Below are positions 19,446-29,050 of a stretch of 64,000 nt of DNA, in pieces; position 1 is the stretch's first letter; the number at the start of each line of letters is the position of its first letter. The stretch is from NCBI RefSeq assembly GCF_012516395.1, contig NZ_CP051206.1, positions 2,772,501 through 2,836,500 on the forward strand, read 5' to 3'. Both the position numbers and the translations under genes were made by a program. Source of the stretch: Dolichospermum flos-aquae CCAP 1403/13F. Its GTDB lineage: Bacteria; Cyanobacteriota; Cyanobacteriia; Cyanobacteriales; Nostocaceae. The notes beneath the pieces were generated by a model. That model searched no databases. It worked only from the letters and a program-made list of their open reading frames with translations, and had not been told where the DNA came from.

Positions 19446-20015
19446 ATGACCGTATCAACAACAATTAACAAAAGCGAGAACCTCCTCTCTCAAAAGGTTC
19501 TTGGTTCACGTCGGTTTAGTAACTACTGGTGGGCAAGCATTGTAACTATGGGAGCCAGTGGTTTTTTCTTAGCTGGGATCTCTAGTTATCTCAAAGTTAA
19601 TTTACTCATAGTTACTGATGCAACACAACTAATATTTGTCCCTCAAGGATTGGTGATGGGACTATATGGTTCTGCTGGCTTGCTATTAGCTACATATCTG
19701 TGGCTCGTGGTGCTGTGGGATTTAGGCGGCGGTTATAATGAGTTCAATCGGGAAACGGGGACATTAAAAATCTTTCGTTGGGGGTTTCCAGGGAAAAACC
19801 GTCAAATCCAAATTGACGGCAGGATTGCAGATGTACAATCTGTCAGGATTGTGATTAAAGAAGGTCTGAATCCTCAACGTGCTTTGTATCTTAGGGTTAA
19901 GGGTAGAAGAGATATTCCCCTCACACGAGTAGGTCAACCGTTATCTTTGGCAGATTTGGAAACCCAAGGTGCAGAATTAGCCCGTTTTTTAGGAGTATCC
20001 TTAGAAGGACTCTAG
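19446..20015 (+). CDS. ycf4: Photosystem I assembly protein Ycf4
   Basis: Ycf4 is a thylakoid protein that helps assemble the photosystem I core. The ATG at 19446 gives 189 residues, the family length; a GTG at 19410 would add 12 residues not expected in the family. Two membrane helices lie at about 25-45 ([19 protein letters not shown]) and 60-85, followed by a soluble domain with [20 protein letters not shown]. The C-terminus LGVSLEGL is intact. It stands alone beside the IS remnant and upstream of a cyclophilin gene. Confidence 0.95.
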   Translation: MTVSTTINKSENLLSQKVLGSRRFSNYWWASIVTMGASGFFLAGISSYLKVNLLIVTDATQLIFVPQGLVMGLYGSAGLLLATYLWLVVLWDLGGGYNEFNRETGTLKIFRWGFPGKNRQIQIDGRIADVQSVRIVIKEGLNPQRALYLRVKGRRDIPLTRVGQPLSLADLETQGAELARFLGVSLEGL

Positions 20016-20053
20016 GGATTTTGGATTGGTGAACAATAAGATCCATAACATAA

Positions 20054-20084
20054 GATCCCCGACTTCTCTAAGAAGTCGGGGATC
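20054..20084. repeat. 31-bp hairpin repeat, copy 1
   Basis: GATCCCCGACTTCT and AGAAGTCGGGGATC form a 14-bp perfect stem with a 3-base loop. Relatives are at 38413 and 49523. It lies in the leader of the cyclophilin gene. Confidence 0.88.
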
Positions 20085-20148
20085 TGGGGATATAAGGAAT
20101 AATTGGCCAGAAAAGATGAAGATATTTTGTTTAATGCAGTCACTAACA

Positions 20149-20928
20149 ATGCGGTTAAAATTTCCACAATTTTTTGTAGTTCTGTTGATGATTGGCTCTT
20201 TGACTTTGGGAGGATGTACTGGTAGTACAACATCTTCTAATTCATCCCCAACGGCAACTACTACCAGTGCTACTACTAGCGCACAAACAGTATCAGAAAC
20301 TGTTAGTGAGAGTATTCCTGGAACCAAAGGTTTACCACGCCTTGAGGGTAAAGCTACGGTGGTGATGACGGTGAAGCGTGGAGAAGTAGTTAACCCCCAA
20401 TCAATTACAATTGAAATAGATGGCACAAATGCACCAATTACTGCGGGTAATTTTGTGGATTTGGTTCAAAAAGGCGTTTATGACGGTTTAGCATTCCATC
20501 GTGTTGTCCGTGAACCTCAACCTTTTGTGGTTCAAGGTGGAGATCCCCAAGGTAAAGATCCGAAATTTCCCGAAAATAGACTGGGAACAGGTGGTTTTAT
20601 TGATCCTAAAACTGGGAATGAGCGCCGGATACCGTTAGAAATTAAACCAAAAGGCGCAAAAGAGCCTATTTACAGTAAAACAATTACTGAAAAGCCTGTG
20701 TTACAGCATAAGCAAGGGGCGATCGCTATGGCTAGATCACAACCAACTGATTCTGCTTCTGCTCAATTTTACTTTGCTTTAGCAGATTTATCGTTCTTGG
20801 ATGGTAACTATGCGGTGTTTGGTAATGTTACCAAAGGTTTTGAGGTAGTGAACAAAATTGAGCAAGGCGATCGCATTGTATCGGCAAAAGTTACTCAAGG
20901 CGCGGAAAATCTAAAAACTGCTCCATAG
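20149..20928 (+). CDS. Cyclophilin-type peptidyl-prolyl isomerase lipoprotein
   Basis: The enzyme speeds cis-trans isomerisation of Xaa-Pro bonds, probably in the periplasm or thylakoid lumen. The start at 20149 gives [20 protein letters not shown] then GGC, a compact lipoprotein signal with Cys at 23; ATG codons at 20116 and 20134 are alternatives. A Ser/Thr-rich linker follows, then the cyclophilin domain with [20 protein letters not shown] (catalytic Arg and Gln) and [20 protein letters not shown]. The insertion after the active-site loop ([20 protein letters not shown]) is typical of the cyanobacterial group. Confidence 0.92.
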   Translation: MRLKFPQFFVVLLMIGSLTLGGCTGSTTSSNSSPTATTTSATTSAQTVSETVSESIPGTKGLPRLEGKATVVMTVKRGEVVNPQSITIEIDGTNAPITAGNFVDLVQKGVYDGLAFHRVVREPQPFVVQGGDPQGKDPKFPENRLGTGGFIDPKTGNERRIPLEIKPKGAKEPIYSKTITEKPVLQHKQGAIAMARSQPTDSASAQFYFALADLSFLDGNYAVFGNVTKGFEVVNKIEQGDRIVSAKVTQGAENLKTAP

Positions 20929-20950
20929 TTTAGTTGTCAGTTGTCAGTAG

Positions 20951-21015
20951 GGGCGAAGCATTTGGAAGATAAATTATCGGTCATTGCCAAAAATAGTTCT
21001 CCAAATGCTTCGCCC
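20951..21015. repeat. 65-bp palindromic repeat, single copy
   Basis: Arms GGGCGAAGCATTTGG and CCAAATGCTTCGCCC are flanked by GTCAGTTGTCAGTAG and GTACAGTGGTCAGTTGTC heptamer tracts. It is in reverse orientation to the array at 965. The rest of 20929-21248 is AT-rich with TTTTTAATTGTTAATTTTTA and holds no gene. Confidence 0.93.
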
Positions 21016-21248
21016 GTACAGTGGTCAGTTGTCAAAATAATTGATAACTAGCACAATACGGCGTAAGTTAAGCAACCATTAAAAATCCCTGAAAAGCTTA
21101 TACCATCTGCTTTTTAATTTTTAATTGTTAATTTTTAATTCCGCCCTGCGGTACTAGCCTAAAGTTGTTTCGTAATTTTACAAGTATTCTTACTCCTGAC
21201 TTCTGACTTCTGACTCCTTCTTCATGTATTTTTATATAAGATCTAAAA

Positions 21249-22385
21249 TTGGTTAGAGTTGTTGTGACTGGGATTGGTTTAGTTTCCGCTTTAGGTAAAA
21301 GCTTGGAGGGTAGTTGGCGAGATTTACTATTAGGAAAAACGGGAATTAAATTACATCAACTATTTCCAGAATTGGGAATAATTCCTCTGGGATTAATTGC
21401 TGAAAAACCCTCTTTATTAAATACACTCACGGAAATAGTTGTTAACTCAGCTTTACAAGATGCTCAATTAATAACGCCTTTACCTGATTGCGCGGTGGTA
21501 ATTGGTTCTAGTCGGAGTTATCAAGCATCTTGGGAGATCATGGCGCGACAGATGTATCAGGAAGAGGCAGAATTAAACTTAGATAATTGGTTAAATACTT
21601 TACCTCAGATGAATGCGATCGCTGTAGCGCGACAAATTGGGGCAACAGCAGCAGTTTTAGCCCCAATGGCGGCTTGTGCAACGGGAATTTGGGCGATCGC
21701 TCAAGCTACAATGTTGATCAAAACTGGGCAATACCAACGAGCAATTACAGGAGCAATAGAAGCACCCATAACCCCCCTGACAATTGCCGGATTTAGGCAA
21801 ATGGGGGCTTTAGCCAAAACAGGAGCTTATCCCTTTGATTTGCAGCGAGAAGGCTTGGTACTAGGTGAAGGTGGTGCTGTTTTGATTCTCGAATCTGCGG
21901 AATTAGCCACCCAAAGACAAGCCAAGATTTATGGAGAAATATTAGGTTTTGGCTTGACAGCAGACGCATATCATGGAAATTCACCAGAACCATCAGGTAA
22001 AAGTGCAATCATGGCAATTAAGCAATGTTTAGAACGTAGTCACATTTCACCCACAGACATAGACTACATTCACACTCATGGTACAGCTACCCAGTTAAAT
22101 GACCGCATTGAAAGTAAAATTATTCAACACTTGTTTTCACCAAAATTAGCGATTAGTTCCACAAAAGGTAGCACAGGTCATACATTAGGAGCATCTGGAG
22201 CTTTAGGTGTAGCATTTTCACTCATGGCATTGCAAAACCAAATTTTACCTCCCTGTGTAGGACTTCAGCAACCAGAATTTAATTTAAATTTCATCACATC
22301 AGCACAAGAAAGTAAAATTCAGCAAGTGCTATGTTTTAGCTTTGGCTTTGGGGGACAAAATGCCGTGATAGCTTTGGGAAATTAA
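21249..22385 (+). CDS. Beta-ketoacyl-ACP synthase
   Basis: This is a condensing enzyme of the FabF/KAS II type, extending an acyl chain with malonyl-ACP. The catalytic triad is visible: Cys143 in AACATG, His277 in THGTAT and His311 in GHTLGASG. The start codon is TTG at 21249; no ATG gives the expected VTGIGLVSALG N-terminus. The length is 378 residues, shorter than canonical FabF (about 415), so it may be a second paralogue rather than the housekeeping enzyme. It is followed after 9 bases by a methyltransferase gene, so the two may act in one lipid or natural-product path. There is no ACP or ketoreductase nearby. Confidence 0.9.
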   Translation: MVRVVVTGIGLVSALGKSLEGSWRDLLLGKTGIKLHQLFPELGIIPLGLIAEKPSLLNTLTEIVVNSALQDAQLITPLPDCAVVIGSSRSYQASWEIMARQMYQEEAELNLDNWLNTLPQMNAIAVARQIGATAAVLAPMAACATGIWAIAQATMLIKTGQYQRAITGAIEAPITPLTIAGFRQMGALAKTGAYPFDLQREGLVLGEGGAVLILESAELATQRQAKIYGEILGFGLTADAYHGNSPEPSGKSAIMAIKQCLERSHISPTDIDYIHTHGTATQLNDRIESKIIQHLFSPKLAISSTKGSTGHTLGASGALGVAFSLMALQNQILPPCVGLQQPEFNLNFITSAQESKIQQVLCFSFGFGGQNAVIALGN

Positions 22386-22394
22386 GGATTAATT

Positions 22395-23216
22395 ATGAAA
22401 GAACTGGAACTACTAAAAAACTTATATTCTCAAGATTTAGAAACTAGAAAAAACTGGTATTCTCATGTAGCAGAAGTTTATAATAAATTCAGACCTCGCT
22501 ATCCACAAGAAATTATTAATGGTGCTGTAGAAGTAGCTCAACTTTCCACCAAAGCCAATATTCTAGAATTAGGTTGTGGACCGGGAAATGCAACTTTAGC
22601 ATTTGCTCAATTAGGTTTTTCTATGATTTGTTTAGAACCAAGTTTAGCAGCTTGTAATTTAGCAAAACAAAATTGTGTAATCTATCCACAGGTGGAAATT
22701 CAGCAAACAACCTTTGAAGAATGGGAACTAGAAACCGGAAAATTTGATGCTGTTTTAGCAGCAACTTCTTACCATTGGATTAATCCTGAATTTGGTAATA
22801 GCAAAATTTCTCAAGCTTTACGGAATCATGGTAATTTAATTTTGCTGTGGAATATGACACCGCAACCAGAATATGAAATATATCAAAATTTTCGGGAAAT
22901 TTATCAAAAGTATGCTCCACTTTTAGACAGATATGAAGATATAGAAACTCAAAAAGAGATAGTGCAAGCTTTAGGACAAAAAGCCATTGATTCAGGTAAA
23001 TTCAAAAATTTAGTTTCCGAACAAGTTGTCTGTAGAGTTAATTATTATATGGATGACTTTTTACTGCTTTTAAGCACCTATACACAATACCTAAAACTAG
23101 ATATAGAAACCAGAACTTGTTTATTTACAGCATTACGAAAAAAGATCGAAGATCATTATGGAGGAAATATCCAAATTACCTATATCTCAGCTTTTCAAGT
23201 TGCGAAAAAAGCCTAA
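22395..23216 (+). CDS. Class I SAM-dependent methyltransferase
   Basis: The 273-residue protein has a Rossmann fold with motif I ILELGCGPGNATLAFAQLGF at about residues 56-75, the acidic motif II end in LEPS, and VLAATSYHWINPE near 119-131. These are those of the small-molecule methyltransferases. The substrate cannot be inferred. The gene begins 9 bases after the ketoacyl synthase stop and is likely co-transcribed with it. A hairpin terminator lies at 23337. Confidence 0.88.
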   Translation: MKELELLKNLYSQDLETRKNWYSHVAEVYNKFRPRYPQEIINGAVEVAQLSTKANILELGCGPGNATLAFAQLGFSMICLEPSLAACNLAKQNCVIYPQVEIQQTTFEEWELETGKFDAVLAATSYHWINPEFGNSKISQALRNHGNLILLWNMTPQPEYEIYQNFREIYQKYAPLLDRYEDIETQKEIVQALGQKAIDSGKFKNLVSEQVVCRVNYYMDDFLLLLSTYTQYLKLDIETRTCLFTALRKKIEDHYGGNIQITYISAFQVAKKA

Positions 23217-23336
23217 GCAGACTGTAGCTAAAAACCTAAATTTAAATGCAATTGCCAGAATTCACAATCCAAAATCTAAACCAAAAAATGGCTACCACCA
23301 CACTGCGCTATCAAGTGAATTCTGACTCCTGCTATA

Positions 23337-23371
23337 TGTAGAGAGGTTACTGGGAAACATCTCTACATTTT
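23337..23371. terminator. Hairpin terminator between convergent genes
   Basis: TGTAGAGA and TCTCTACA form the stem, followed by TTTTG on the plus strand. It lies between the methyltransferase and the 3' end of gcvH, and could serve the plus-strand unit. Confidence 0.75.
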
Positions 23372-23394
23372 GAGTAATATGAATGTTAAATTAT

Positions 23395-23784
23395 TTACTC
23401 ACCTTCTACCAAAGCGCGATATTTATCTGCTGTCATAGCGTCTTCTATTTCAGCAGCATCATTAATACGCACTTTAATTAACCAACCTTCTCCATAGGGA
23501 TCTTCTGCTATATCTTCAGGAGAGTCAATTACAGCTTGATTCCGTTCTATGACAGTACCGCTGATTGGTGAATTCAGGTGTTCTACGGCTTTTACTGATT
23601 CAATTGTACCAAATTGGTCATTTAGAGTGATAACATCATTAATTTCTGGCAGTTCCAAAAAAACAATATCACCTAATTGATCAACAGCAAATTCGGAAAT
23701 ACCGATAGTAGCAATGTCGCCATCTAGACGAAAATATTCATGGGAATCTAAGTATCGCAAATCTTGGGGATATTCAAAAGACAT
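23395..23784 (-). CDS. gcvH: Glycine cleavage system H protein
   Basis: This is the lipoyl carrier of the glycine cleavage complex, which passes the aminomethyl group from P to T protein in photorespiratory glycine breakdown. The 129 residues match the family. The lipoylated Lys is in the [20 protein letters not shown] block at about residues 59-78. It lies 76 bases downstream of gcvT on the same strand, so the pair forms an operon. The P-protein gene (gcvP) is not in the window. Confidence 0.96.
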   Translation of the reverse strand: MSFEYPQDLRYLDSHEYFRLDGDIATIGISEFAVDQLGDIVFLELPEINDVITLNDQFGTIESVKAVEHLNSPISGTVIERNQAVIDSPEDIAEDPYGEGWLIKVRINDAAEIEDAMTADKYRALVEGE

Positions 23785-23860
23785 ATCACGTTCTCTGTTA
23801 AAAAAATAGTGTTACAACAGTAACCTAAACAACATTATTCCTCAAAAACCGCAAAGATTA

Positions 23861-25045
23861 TCAGTTAGGAACACGATTCTTTGAGCGATAAAATGGGCGT
23901 TTTACAACTACCGCAGGATAAGCCTTGCCGCGAATTTCCACATCTAGCTGCTGCTTGAGGGTTGCTAACTGGGTGGGAACATAAGCTAAGGCTATGGGAT
24001 AACCAAGCGTAGGTGAGAGAGTACCACTTGTTACTTCTCCTACGACCTGATCTGATGATAATACAGGGTAGCCGTGGCGGGCAATATTTCGTCCTTGTGT
24101 TTGCAAACCTATGAGTTTACGGGACATTCCTTGGGCTTTCTGCTGTATTAAAACTTCCCGACCAATGAAATCACCTTTAGTATCTAAATGTACTAACCAA
24201 CCCAAACCAGCTTCTAGCGGTGTGGTGGTATCATCAATATCTTGCCCATAAAGTGCCATTGCCGCTTCTAAACGCAATGTATCTCTACAACCAAGTCCGC
24301 AAGGCACAACACCAAGATCATATAAACTCTGCCACAAATCTATACCCACTGATGAATCTACCATCACCTCAAAACCATCTTCGCCAGTGTACCCTGTCCG
24401 GGCGAGGAATGCGTGTTTTCCAAAAATGGTTGTTTCTAAATGCCCAAAAGCCTTAATAGGTGATAAGTCTGCTGAAATTAAGGATTGCAGCGAATGAGTA
24501 GCTGTTGGGCCTTGAACAGCAATTAAGATTTTATCCTGTGACAGGTCTTGAAATTTAACTACATCAAGATCAAGATGTGCCAATAGCCATTGTTTGTCTT
24601 TGTCGGTAGTTGAGGCGTTAACAATGATGACTAAATTTTGCTTACCAGCACTGTCTGTATCCTGGTAATAAATAATGATGTCGTCAATGATTCCGCCCTG
24701 GGGGTTAAGTAAGACGGTATATTGCGCTTGTCCAGGCTGTAAACGACTTAAATCGGAAGGAACTAAATACTCAAGTTGGGAAATCAGGTTTTTACCTTGG
24801 AGGGTAAATTTGCCCATGTGAGAAATATCGAACATTCCCGCAGTATTTCTGACAGCGTGGTGTTCTTGGGTGATACCGCTGTATTGTATGGGCATTTCCC
24901 AGCCCCCAAAGCTGGTGAATCTGGCTTTGAGTTCTACACCCATTTGATATAAAGGGGTTCGCGTCAGAGATTGGGAGGCAGCGCGGTCTTGAGGGTTTCC
25001 TCCATGAGCGACTGCCGACAGGGGAGTATTTTCTTGATTAGCCAC
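23861..25045 (-). CDS. gcvT: Glycine cleavage system T protein (aminomethyltransferase)
   Basis: This enzyme moves the one-carbon unit from the H protein to tetrahydrofolate. It has 394 residues; the family is about 360-375, and the excess is an N-terminal extension (MANQENTPLSAVAHGGNPQD) before LTRTPLYQMGVELKARFTSF. That extension may or may not be translated; an internal Met at about residue 32 is an alternative. The folate-binding GCRDTLRLEAAMALYGQDID block is present. No glycine riboswitch is seen in the leader. It is the first gene of gcvT-gcvH. Confidence 0.95.
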   Translation of the reverse strand: MANQENTPLSAVAHGGNPQDRAASQSLTRTPLYQMGVELKARFTSFGGWEMPIQYSGITQEHHAVRNTAGMFDISHMGKFTLQGKNLISQLEYLVPSDLSRLQPGQAQYTVLLNPQGGIIDDIIIYYQDTDSAGKQNLVIIVNASTTDKDKQWLLAHLDLDVVKFQDLSQDKILIAVQGPTATHSLQSLISADLSPIKAFGHLETTIFGKHAFLARTGYTGEDGFEVMVDSSVGIDLWQSLYDLGVVPCGLGCRDTLRLEAAMALYGQDIDDTTTPLEAGLGWLVHLDTKGDFIGREVLIQQKAQGMSRKLIGLQTQGRNIARHGYPVLSSDQVVGEVTSGTLSPTLGYPIALAYVPTQLATLKQQLDVEIRGKAYPAVVVKRPFYRSKNRVPN

Positions 25046-25193
25046 AGGTGGTTATTTATATTTACTTGGGATAGCACCTCAACATTTATCTATCCTACGG
25101 GATTGCTGGTAATTTAGCAGAGAATTACTTCTGCATCCTTCCTGCGGTTTAATGATTAATAGTGGAATTGTTGAGATTTATTAAGCAAAGATT

Positions 25194-25691
25194 ATGAAGT
25201 ATCGCTCAATATTAGCTAGTCTGATTTTAGCCTTAGTGTTGTTTGTGTTTCCCTTATCAGCGCAAGCTGCAAGCTCTTCGAGTGTAACTAATTCTCTTAC
25301 TAACAAGGGAGTCGGGGGGAAGGACTTTTCTGGACAAAGTTTAATTGGGATTGAGTTTACAAGTGTGAAATTAGAGAATACTAATTTTAACAATGCTGAT
25401 TTACGTGGTGCTGTATTTAACGGTACTTTACTGGATACTGTGAATTTTCACGGTGTAGATTTTAGTCAAGGTATTGCTTATTTATCAAGATTCAAAAATT
25501 CTGATTTAAGTGATGCAGTTTTTACAGAAGCCATGATGTTGCGTTCCACTTTTGATCAGGTTGATGTTACTGGTGCTGATTTTACCAATGCAATTCTAGA
25601 TATGATACAGATAAAAAAAATCTGTATTAATGCCAGTGGTGTAAATTCTAAAACAGGTGTAGATACTCGTGCATCTTTAGGATGTAAGTAA
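25194..25691 (+). CDS. Pentapeptide-repeat protein, exported (probably lumenal)
   Basis: The protein has 165 residues with an N-terminal signal peptide ending near AQA (residues 1-25), suggesting export to the thylakoid lumen or periplasm. From about 40 it consists of A(D/N)LXX pentapeptides (NTNFNNADLRGAVFNGTLLD and similar), which form a right-handed beta-helix. About 16 units are present. The C-terminal Cys pair (KKICINASG...LGCK) probably forms a disulfide and matches known thylakoid-lumen pentapeptide proteins. The function of this group is unclear. Confidence 0.88.
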   Translation: MKYRSILASLILALVLFVFPLSAQAASSSSVTNSLTNKGVGGKDFSGQSLIGIEFTSVKLENTNFNNADLRGAVFNGTLLDTVNFHGVDFSQGIAYLSRFKNSDLSDAVFTEAMMLRSTFDQVDVTGADFTNAILDMIQIKKICINASGVNSKTGVDTRASLGCK

Positions 25692-25784
25692 AACCCCAGG
25701 GTTATGAATTTTAGTCTCACGCAAAGGCGCAAAGGCGCAAAGGTAAGAGCTTTAAAGGTTAAAGGTTTGAAAAAGCCTTGATTC

Positions 25785-25816
25785 GTAGGTTGGGTTGAAC
25801 AAAGACCAAACCCAAC
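25785..25816. repeat. GTTGGGTT palindrome, variant
   Basis: GTAGGTTGGGTT and AACCCAAC enclose a longer loop. It lies in the repeat-rich 25692-26274 gap, which also has AAGGCGCAAAGGCGCAAAGG and a MITE, and no gene. Confidence 0.7.
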
Positions 25817-25824
25817 TTCAGGCA

Positions 25825-26035
25825 CTAAGTAGGTGAACAGAATAAAACCAATCTGTGTAAGTGAACGGAAAAAAACCGTAGACGCGGAGCGGCTTCTCGA
25901 AGAGTAATATGTAACGAAAAGTAAAATCGCCCAAACCCTCTTCACTCTTGCCTCTTGCCTCTGGTTACTGAGCAAAGTCGAAGTATTGCCTCTTGCCTAG
26001 TGCCATAACGACGATTTTCAATGCTAACCTACTTA
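25825..26035. mobile_element. MITE-like element with CTAAGTAGGT ends, long copy
   Basis: Ends are CTAAGTAGGT and ACCTACTTA. The internal blocks AATAAAACCAATCTGTGTAA, GCCTCTTGCCT and ACGACGATTTTCAATG match, in reverse, those of the 133-bp copy at 61654. This copy is longer because it carries extra GC-rich inserts (GTAGACGCGGAGCGGCTTCT and GAGCAAAGTCGAAGTA). Confidence 0.65.
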
Positions 26036-26049
26036 AAACCAAAAAATGC

Positions 26050-26081
26050 GTTGGGTTGCGCTGTCGCTTAACCCAACCTAC
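26050..26081. repeat. GTTGGGTT palindrome, copy 4
   Basis: GTTGGGTTGCGCTGTCGCTT followed by AACCCAACCTAC, identical to copies 1 and 3. Confidence 0.85.
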
Positions 26082-26274
26082 GAACAATGGCGAAGGTATT
26101 AATATTCAGTGCATTTTTAATAGAATTGGTATAAAAATCCGATAAAAAGATTTTTAACACTGTTATGAATAATTCTTTTTTTTGTTTATTGACTTTTATT
26201 GTTAAAAAGGCTAAGGTTTTTTATGGCAATAATTGCAAGTAATTCGCAAAAATACTCTAATTGGAGTTAAAAAA

Positions 26275-27246
26275 ATGACAATAAATAAAAAGGAATTTTG
26301 GGGGATTAGTGGAGGGTTGTTAGCCTTGACGGGAATGGCTTTGAGTGGTTTGGGTTATATGCAAATATGCATAGCTAACCCCTTGAAAAATCAACCAGCA
26401 CCACGCTTAGTTGCTCAGAAAATGAACCCTTTAACTATAGTTTTTCCTAGTCGTGCTGATTCCACTGACTTGCAAAATAAAGCTAATAATGTGGCTGCTT
26501 TTTTATCTCAGGAGTTAGGGATACCTGTTAAAGCGCAAGTAGGTGATGAGACAGCCGCAGTAGAAGCTTTAAGAGCAAATCGGGCTGATGTAGCGTTTTT
26601 AAGTAGCCGTCCGGCTTTAAAGGCTGAACAATTAGCAAATTCTCGGTTATATTTGGCTGAAGTTCGCAAAAATTACTCTGGTAGGTATACTTATAATTCT
26701 ATTTTTATTGTTCCCAATAATAGCCAATTAAAAAGTAAAAATTCTCCAAAAGCAACTTTAGAACAACTCAGAGGAAAAACTATTGCTTTTACTTCTCCAA
26801 CATCTGGTTCTGGGTTTATTTTTCCCGTAAGTGAGTTAGTTAAACAGGGTTTTGTCCCTAACCGCGATCGCTTGGATAGCTTCTTTGGTAAAGTTAGTTA
26901 TGGTGGAAATTATAGTAAAGCCTTAGATGCTGTAGTTAGAGGTCAAGCAGATGTAGCGGTAGTCTCAGAATATGCTCTTTTCCCTCCCTATTTGGCGGCT
27001 GAGAATAGAGATAAAGTCAGGATATTACATAAAATTTCTGGTGTTCCGGCTCATGGGATTGCGATTGATGATGATGTCCCAGTTATCATTAGAGAAAAGC
27101 TAATTAATGCTTTATTAAAGTTAAACAAATCCGAAAACAATCAATTACTAAGCAGTTTATATAATTCCACAGAATTGGTAAGAGTTGATCATAATCGTCA
27201 TCTTCAACCAGTGCGGGAAGCGCTGAAAAATGCGGGGATGGAATAA
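26275..27246 (+). CDS. phnD: PhnD-type substrate-binding protein of a phosphate-analogue ABC transporter
   Basis: This periplasmic protein binds phosphonate, phosphite or phosphate and delivers it to the PhnE permease. The ATG at 26275 is preferred because GGAG lies 10 bases upstream; it gives 323 residues with an N-terminal signal region. The mature part has the PhnD pattern: IVFPSRADSTDLQNKANNVA, GETAAVEALRANRADVAFLS and IAFTSPTSGSGFIFPVSELV, with the TSPTSGSGF loop that in the family holds the substrate's phospho group. The three genes phnD-C-E are consecutive. No phosphonate lyase or phosphite dehydrogenase gene is in the window, so the true ligand is open. Confidence 0.9.
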   Translation: MTINKKEFWGISGGLLALTGMALSGLGYMQICIANPLKNQPAPRLVAQKMNPLTIVFPSRADSTDLQNKANNVAAFLSQELGIPVKAQVGDETAAVEALRANRADVAFLSSRPALKAEQLANSRLYLAEVRKNYSGRYTYNSIFIVPNNSQLKSKNSPKATLEQLRGKTIAFTSPTSGSGFIFPVSELVKQGFVPNRDRLDSFFGKVSYGGNYSKALDAVVRGQADVAVVSEYALFPPYLAAENRDKVRILHKISGVPAHGIAIDDDVPVIIREKLINALLKLNKSENNQLLSSLYNSTELVRVDHNRHLQPVREALKNAGME

Positions 27247-27344
27247 TCTTTAAAGGTCAGCATTCAGAATTAGGAATATTGGGAATAAAATTCTTAATTC
27301 TGACAAAATTACCATTTTCTGATGAAATTTTCACAAAACTAACC

Positions 27345-28121
27345 ATGACTCCTTCCTCTGAAGTAATTACAAATTATCATTTATCTAAAAGTAACGTGAA
27401 TTTTATTGAATGTTGTCATTTAGAAACAGATTATATTGCATCTCTACACCGGCCAATTTTAAATAATATTAATTGCCAAATTAATCAAGGTGAATTTGTC
27501 GTATTGTTAGGATTGAATGGGGCAGGTAAATCAACATTATTGAAATCACTTGTGGGTTTAGTTCCCTTAGTTAAGGGAGAAATTACAATTAATGGTGTTT
27601 CTGTGGGTGATCAAAACTTACCGCAAATTCGTCGAGATGTGGGAATGTTATTTCAAGGAGGGGGATTAATTCGTCAATTATCAGCAATTGATAATGTTTT
27701 ATGTGGAAAATTGGGAGTGAGAAAGACGAGACAAACTTTATGGGGATTTCCGCAACGCGATCGCACATTAGCCTTAGAATTATTAATACAATTAGGTTTA
27801 AGAGAACAAATATATCAAAAAACTAGTCAATTGAGTGGTGGACAACAACAAAAAGTAGCAATTGCTAGAGCATTAATGCAATCTCCACAAATACTTTTAG
27901 CCGATGAACCTACCACAGGTTTAGATGTGGTAGCCTCACAACAAGTCATGACAACTTTATCAGAATTGCATCAACAAGGATTAACTATTATTACCGTTTT
28001 ACATGATTTAGCACTAGCTACAGAATACGCTCAAAGGGCAATAATTCTAGATAGTGGAAAAGTAGTTTATGATGGTAAATGTGAAAATTTACAAGCGCAA
28101 TTTTCATCACATATCATTTAA
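27345..28121 (+). CDS. phnC: PhnC-type ABC transporter ATP-binding protein
   Basis: This is the ATPase of the PhnDCE transporter. The ATG at 27345 gives 258 residues; the frame extends 22 codons upstream without a better start signal. The motifs are Walker A GLNGAGKST, signature LSGGQQQK, Walker B ILLADEPT and the H-loop His in VLHD. It lies between phnD and phnE, with about 98 and 33 bases separating them. Confidence 0.92.
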   Translation: MTPSSEVITNYHLSKSNVNFIECCHLETDYIASLHRPILNNINCQINQGEFVVLLGLNGAGKSTLLKSLVGLVPLVKGEITINGVSVGDQNLPQIRRDVGMLFQGGGLIRQLSAIDNVLCGKLGVRKTRQTLWGFPQRDRTLALELLIQLGLREQIYQKTSQLSGGQQQKVAIARALMQSPQILLADEPTTGLDVVASQQVMTTLSELHQQGLTIITVLHDLALATEYAQRAIILDSGKVVYDGKCENLQAQFSSHII

Positions 28122-28154
28122 GAAAGTTGAATTTATATTTAGTTATTAAAAACA

Positions 28155-28949
28155 ATGAAAAAAATTTCTAATTCACAAATTTTTCATCGTTATCCTGGGT
28201 TTATTCCCTCACTTGTATTTCTATTGATGATAGGAGTTTACATTTGGGCATTACAAGGATTAAAAGTTGATCTTAAATTATTAAAAGATAGCTTTCCTTT
28301 CATAATAGACTTTATTTCTCGGTTATTTCCTCCCAACTTACAAGTTTTAGATATTGCTATTAAAGGATTAATTGAAACCGTGCAAATGTCTGTCTGGGGA
28401 ACATCCCTAGGTGCAGTTTTATCATTACCAATTGCCATAGCCAGTTCTAATAATATCGCCCCTTTATGGCTAAGATGGATAGCAAACCTACTGCAAAATG
28501 CTGTTCGTTCCGTACCTTCAATTATCTTAGGTTTAATCTTTGTTGCTGCTACAGGTTTAGGCGCACCTGCTGGAACATTGGCATTGTCAATATATACTAT
28601 TGGTTATCTTGCTAAATTTTATCAACAAGCAATAGAATCTGTAGATCATCGTTCCTTAGAATCTTTACAGGTAATTGGGGCATCGAAAATACAAATTGTC
28701 CAGTATGGGATATTACCCCAAATATTACCTTTAGGATTAGGTTACACCCTGTGGATGTTTGAATATAATATTCGTGCTGCTTCGGTTTTAGGAGTAGTTG
28801 GTGCTGGGGGAATAGGGTTTCAATTAAAAAGCTATATAGATGGTTTTGAATATACCAAAGCCACAACCATGATGTTAGTGCTATTAGTAGTAGTCACAGT
28901 TATTGACTGGTTTAGTAGTAAGTTACGCCGATATTTAGAGTCAATCTAG
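28155..28949 (+). CDS. phnE: PhnE-type ABC transporter permease
   Basis: This is the inner-membrane permease of the PhnDCE transporter. The 264 residues contain about six hydrophobic segments, starting with FIPSLVFLLMIGVYIWALQG. The EAA-like loop that contacts PhnC is around LQVIGASKIQIVQYGILPQI. It is the last gene of the unit. The following AAGAA/TTCTTCTTTC tract at about 28985-29035 is simple sequence with no clear terminator hairpin. Confidence 0.92.
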   Translation: MKKISNSQIFHRYPGFIPSLVFLLMIGVYIWALQGLKVDLKLLKDSFPFIIDFISRLFPPNLQVLDIAIKGLIETVQMSVWGTSLGAVLSLPIAIASSNNIAPLWLRWIANLLQNAVRSVPSIILGLIFVAATGLGAPAGTLALSIYTIGYLAKFYQQAIESVDHRSLESLQVIGASKIQIVQYGILPQILPLGLGYTLWMFEYNIRAASVLGVVGAGGIGFQLKSYIDGFEYTKATTMMLVLLVVVTVIDWFSSKLRRYLESI

Positions 28950-29050
28950 TCTTAATCTCAATGATCACTTTCCTAGATTTAAGACTATTCTTCCTTCTTT
29001 CTTCTTCTTTCTTCTTCTTTCTTCTTCTTCTTCTTCCTCCTGACTCCTGA

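Noticed and set aside
25045-25193. Glycine riboswitch before gcvT
   Set aside because: No tandem aptamer-like structure is visible in the short leader.
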